From assembly GCA_021831035.1 (NCBI GenBank), contig JAKBNL010000003.1:96165-160164 (forward strand): a stretch of 64,000 nucleotides of DNA, in the 5' to 3' direction. The position numbers were made by a program, and so were the translations under genes. This DNA comes from Actinomycetes bacterium. GTDB lineage: Bacteria; Actinomycetota; Acidimicrobiia; Acidimicrobiales; RAAP-2. How positions within the stretch are numbered: the first letter of the stretch is position 1; the number at the start of each line of letters is the position of its first letter. The notes under the pieces are model-generated. The model was not told where the DNA came from and made no database searches. It saw only the letters and a program-made list of their open reading frames with translations. Positions 62,940-64,000 of the stretch are shown piece by piece.

Positions 62940-63728
62940 CTACAGGTCGCCCGTGGGGCTCCAGCAGCTCAGGGTGCCGGTGTAGTACACCTCCACGCCG
63001 TAGGAGGCCCAGAGGCTGAGCCCCCAGTCGGGGGAGCTGATCGTGAAGTTCGCGACGTTGACCTGGCTGGCCGCGCCGTTGGAGTTCTGCACGGTCGAGG
63101 ACGACTCGGTGAGGCCGGCGCCCACCTGGCCGACGCCGCCGTGCTGGACCTCGGCGTCCGAGACGGCGAACTGGAGGTTGAGCGAGCGGCAGCTCGAGTT
63201 CTGGGCCGTTATCGAGGCGCCCTGGCCCGGCCCGTCGTTGCCCGTCTCGGTGGCGTGCCAGGTGAAGGGCGATCCGCCCACCATGATCGTCCCGCTCCCG
63301 GCGTTGGCCACGTGGGTGCCCCGGGAGCGACTGGCGAGCTGGGTCAGGCTGACGGTGCCGTACGAGAAGACGGTCACGAGGCTGCTCCGGGCGAGGACCC
63401 GGTTCCCCTCCATCGCGAGCGCCCGGTAGACGTAGCGACCCATGCCGAGTCCGGCCGTCGTCACCTGCAGGCTGGTCCCCGCGCGCAGGCGCGCCACCGG
63501 CCGCCAGCCGCGGCGCGCCCCGAACTGGCGCTCCACCACGATCCCCGCCAGTCGGCTCACGCCGGGCGCGGACACCTCGAAGGTGATCGCCGTGCCGGCG
63601 TCGACCCGGGCGTCGGGCGTGGCGAGGGTGAGCCGGCCCTGACCGGCGGAGACCGGCGCCGCCCCGAGGGCGAGCACCGCGCCCGTCACCACGCCCGCCA
63701 CCGCCCACCGTCTCGTCGCTTGTCGCAC
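62940..63728 (-). CDS. Secreted protein, unknown function
   Basis: 262 aa. A signal peptide (RRWAVAGVVTGAVLALGAAPVSAGQG) precedes an Ig-like strand-rich domain (LTLATPDARVDAGTAITFEVSAPGVSRLAGIVVERQF, WRPVARLRAGTSLQVTTAGLGMGRYVYRALAM) and a second Ser/Gly/Thr/Asn-rich part with two cysteines (SSCRSLNLQFAV, TLSCWSPTGDL) that may form a disulfide. I do not recognise a family. GTG start with GGGGGGAA upstream. Confidence 0.75.
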   Translation of the reverse strand: MRQATRRWAVAGVVTGAVLALGAAPVSAGQGRLTLATPDARVDAGTAITFEVSAPGVSRLAGIVVERQFGARRGWRPVARLRAGTSLQVTTAGLGMGRYVYRALAMEGNRVLARSSLVTVFSYGTVSLTQLASRSRGTHVANAGSGTIMVGGSPFTWHATETGNDGPGQGASITAQNSSCRSLNLQFAVSDAEVQHGGVGQVGAGLTESSSTVQNSNGAASQVNVANFTISSPDWGLSLWASYGVEVYYTGTLSCWSPTGDL

Positions 63729-63884
63729 CGTTCCCCCCTGACGCGTCGGACCCGCCCCCGTTCCTTAGCAGAGGGGGCTCGGAGTTGGCAACCGGAACGG
63801 GTCGCTCGGTCGGGGCCCGGGCGCCCGACGCCGTCGCGGCCCGGGGTCGCTCGTCGCGGGACCCGACCGCGGACTAGGAGCCCG

Positions 63885-63913
63885 TTGAACAACGTGTCGT
63901 GAGGACGTATCTT
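63885..63913 (+). promoter_or_regulatory. Near-consensus promoter firing out of the window
   Basis: -35 TTGAAC (63885-63890), 17-bp spacer, -10 TATCTT (63908-63913). The predicted transcript would begin near 63919 and has no ORF in the remaining 80 bases, which are rich in pairing G/C tracts (GACTGAG/GAGTCAG, AAGGGG..TTCCC). The rest of 63729-63884 holds only the promoter area of the secreted-protein gene. Confidence 0.65.
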
Positions 63914-64000
63914 CCGTGGTGCACGCCCGGAGATGACTGAGCCGAAGAGCTGGCGCGAAGAGGGGGCGAGTCAGCCACCCAGAAGGGGTCGATTCCCGTG

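Noticed and set aside
60216-63902. 1228-aa plus-strand ORF overlapping dnaE2
   Set aside because: Alternative frame of dnaE2 continuing antisense through the secreted-protein gene; no domain is recognisable.

Overview
The window is a dense, very GC-rich bacterial chromosome segment. About 60 protein genes are packed with 1-4 bp overlaps (GTGA, TGATG), and GTG starts are very common. Gene order (lysA-hom-thrC-rho-rpmE-prfA-prmC-tsaC ... glyA-wecA-atp operon), an imuA'-imuB-dnaE2 cassette with a LexA box on its start, a MurA with Asp in place of the catalytic Cys, a GlpR/SepX-like membrane protein and many leaderless starts (TANNNT 6-7 nt before ATG/GTG) point to an Actinomycetota member. The class cannot be fixed from the window; Acidimicrobiia is a guess.

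Layout. 1-3 kb: a compact cobalamin riboswitch ahead of a btuFCD-like ABC importer, then pyruvate kinase. 4.5-8.9 kb: a TetR regulator divergent from a two-subunit acyl-CoA carboxylase (methylcrotonyl-CoA type), with one palindrome over both -10 boxes. 8.9-11.5 kb: diguanylate cyclase, DinB-like protein, methyltransferase and a 55-aa Cys-rich protein, followed by four TTAGGGG repeats. 11.6-17.4 kb: a sulfide/persulfide island on the minus strand (TauE exporter, DUF1634, GntR; then SQR, a 48-aa protein, a CstR-like repressor and a CoA-disulfide reductase-rhodanese fusion) with a CsoR/CstR-type operator. 17.4-39.1 kb: a broken acetyltransferase, tRNA-Arg(CCG), Lys/Thr biosynthesis (no thrB), rho, L31, RF1 and its methylase, threonylcarbamoyl-AMP synthase, a hydrolase and a thiolase-like protein, rpiB, glyA, wecA and the complete F-type ATP synthase operon. 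39.1-47.5 kb: CBS protein, class II FBPase, MurA, MeaB, membrane and propeller proteins, HtrA, MFS. 47.5-50.4 kb: sulfate activation (cysDN divergent from cysH). 50.4-53.9 kb: GlpR-like protein, tRNA-Ala(CGC), ArsR-CDF metal efflux, DUF2332. 53.9-57.2 kb: a gene-free stretch with a run of strong hairpins (candidate structured RNA), then an ArsR-AHSA1-GNAT operon split by a mobile element. 57.3-62.9 kb: SRAP/HMCES divergent from imuA'-imuB-dnaE2. 62.9-64 kb: a secreted protein and a near-consensus promoter firing out of the window.

Most unusual feature: the insertion at 54851-56330. It is a 1.48 kb element with 37-bp terminal inverted repeats (one mismatch) and a 5-bp flanking direct repeat (ACCGC), and its only gene is an apparently intact TnpB RNA-guided nuclease. 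Known TnpB hosts (IS200/IS605, IS607) lack such termini and target duplications; the 37-bp/5-bp geometry instead resembles Tn3-family miniature elements. It looks like a TIR transposon moved in trans that carries TnpB.

The sulfur genes form two logical blocks: cysDN/cysH reduce sulfate, while SQR, CstR, CoADR-rhodanese and TauE oxidise sulfide and export the products. The DNA-damage block joins error-prone synthesis (DnaE2/ImuB/ImuA') with abasic-site protection (HMCES).
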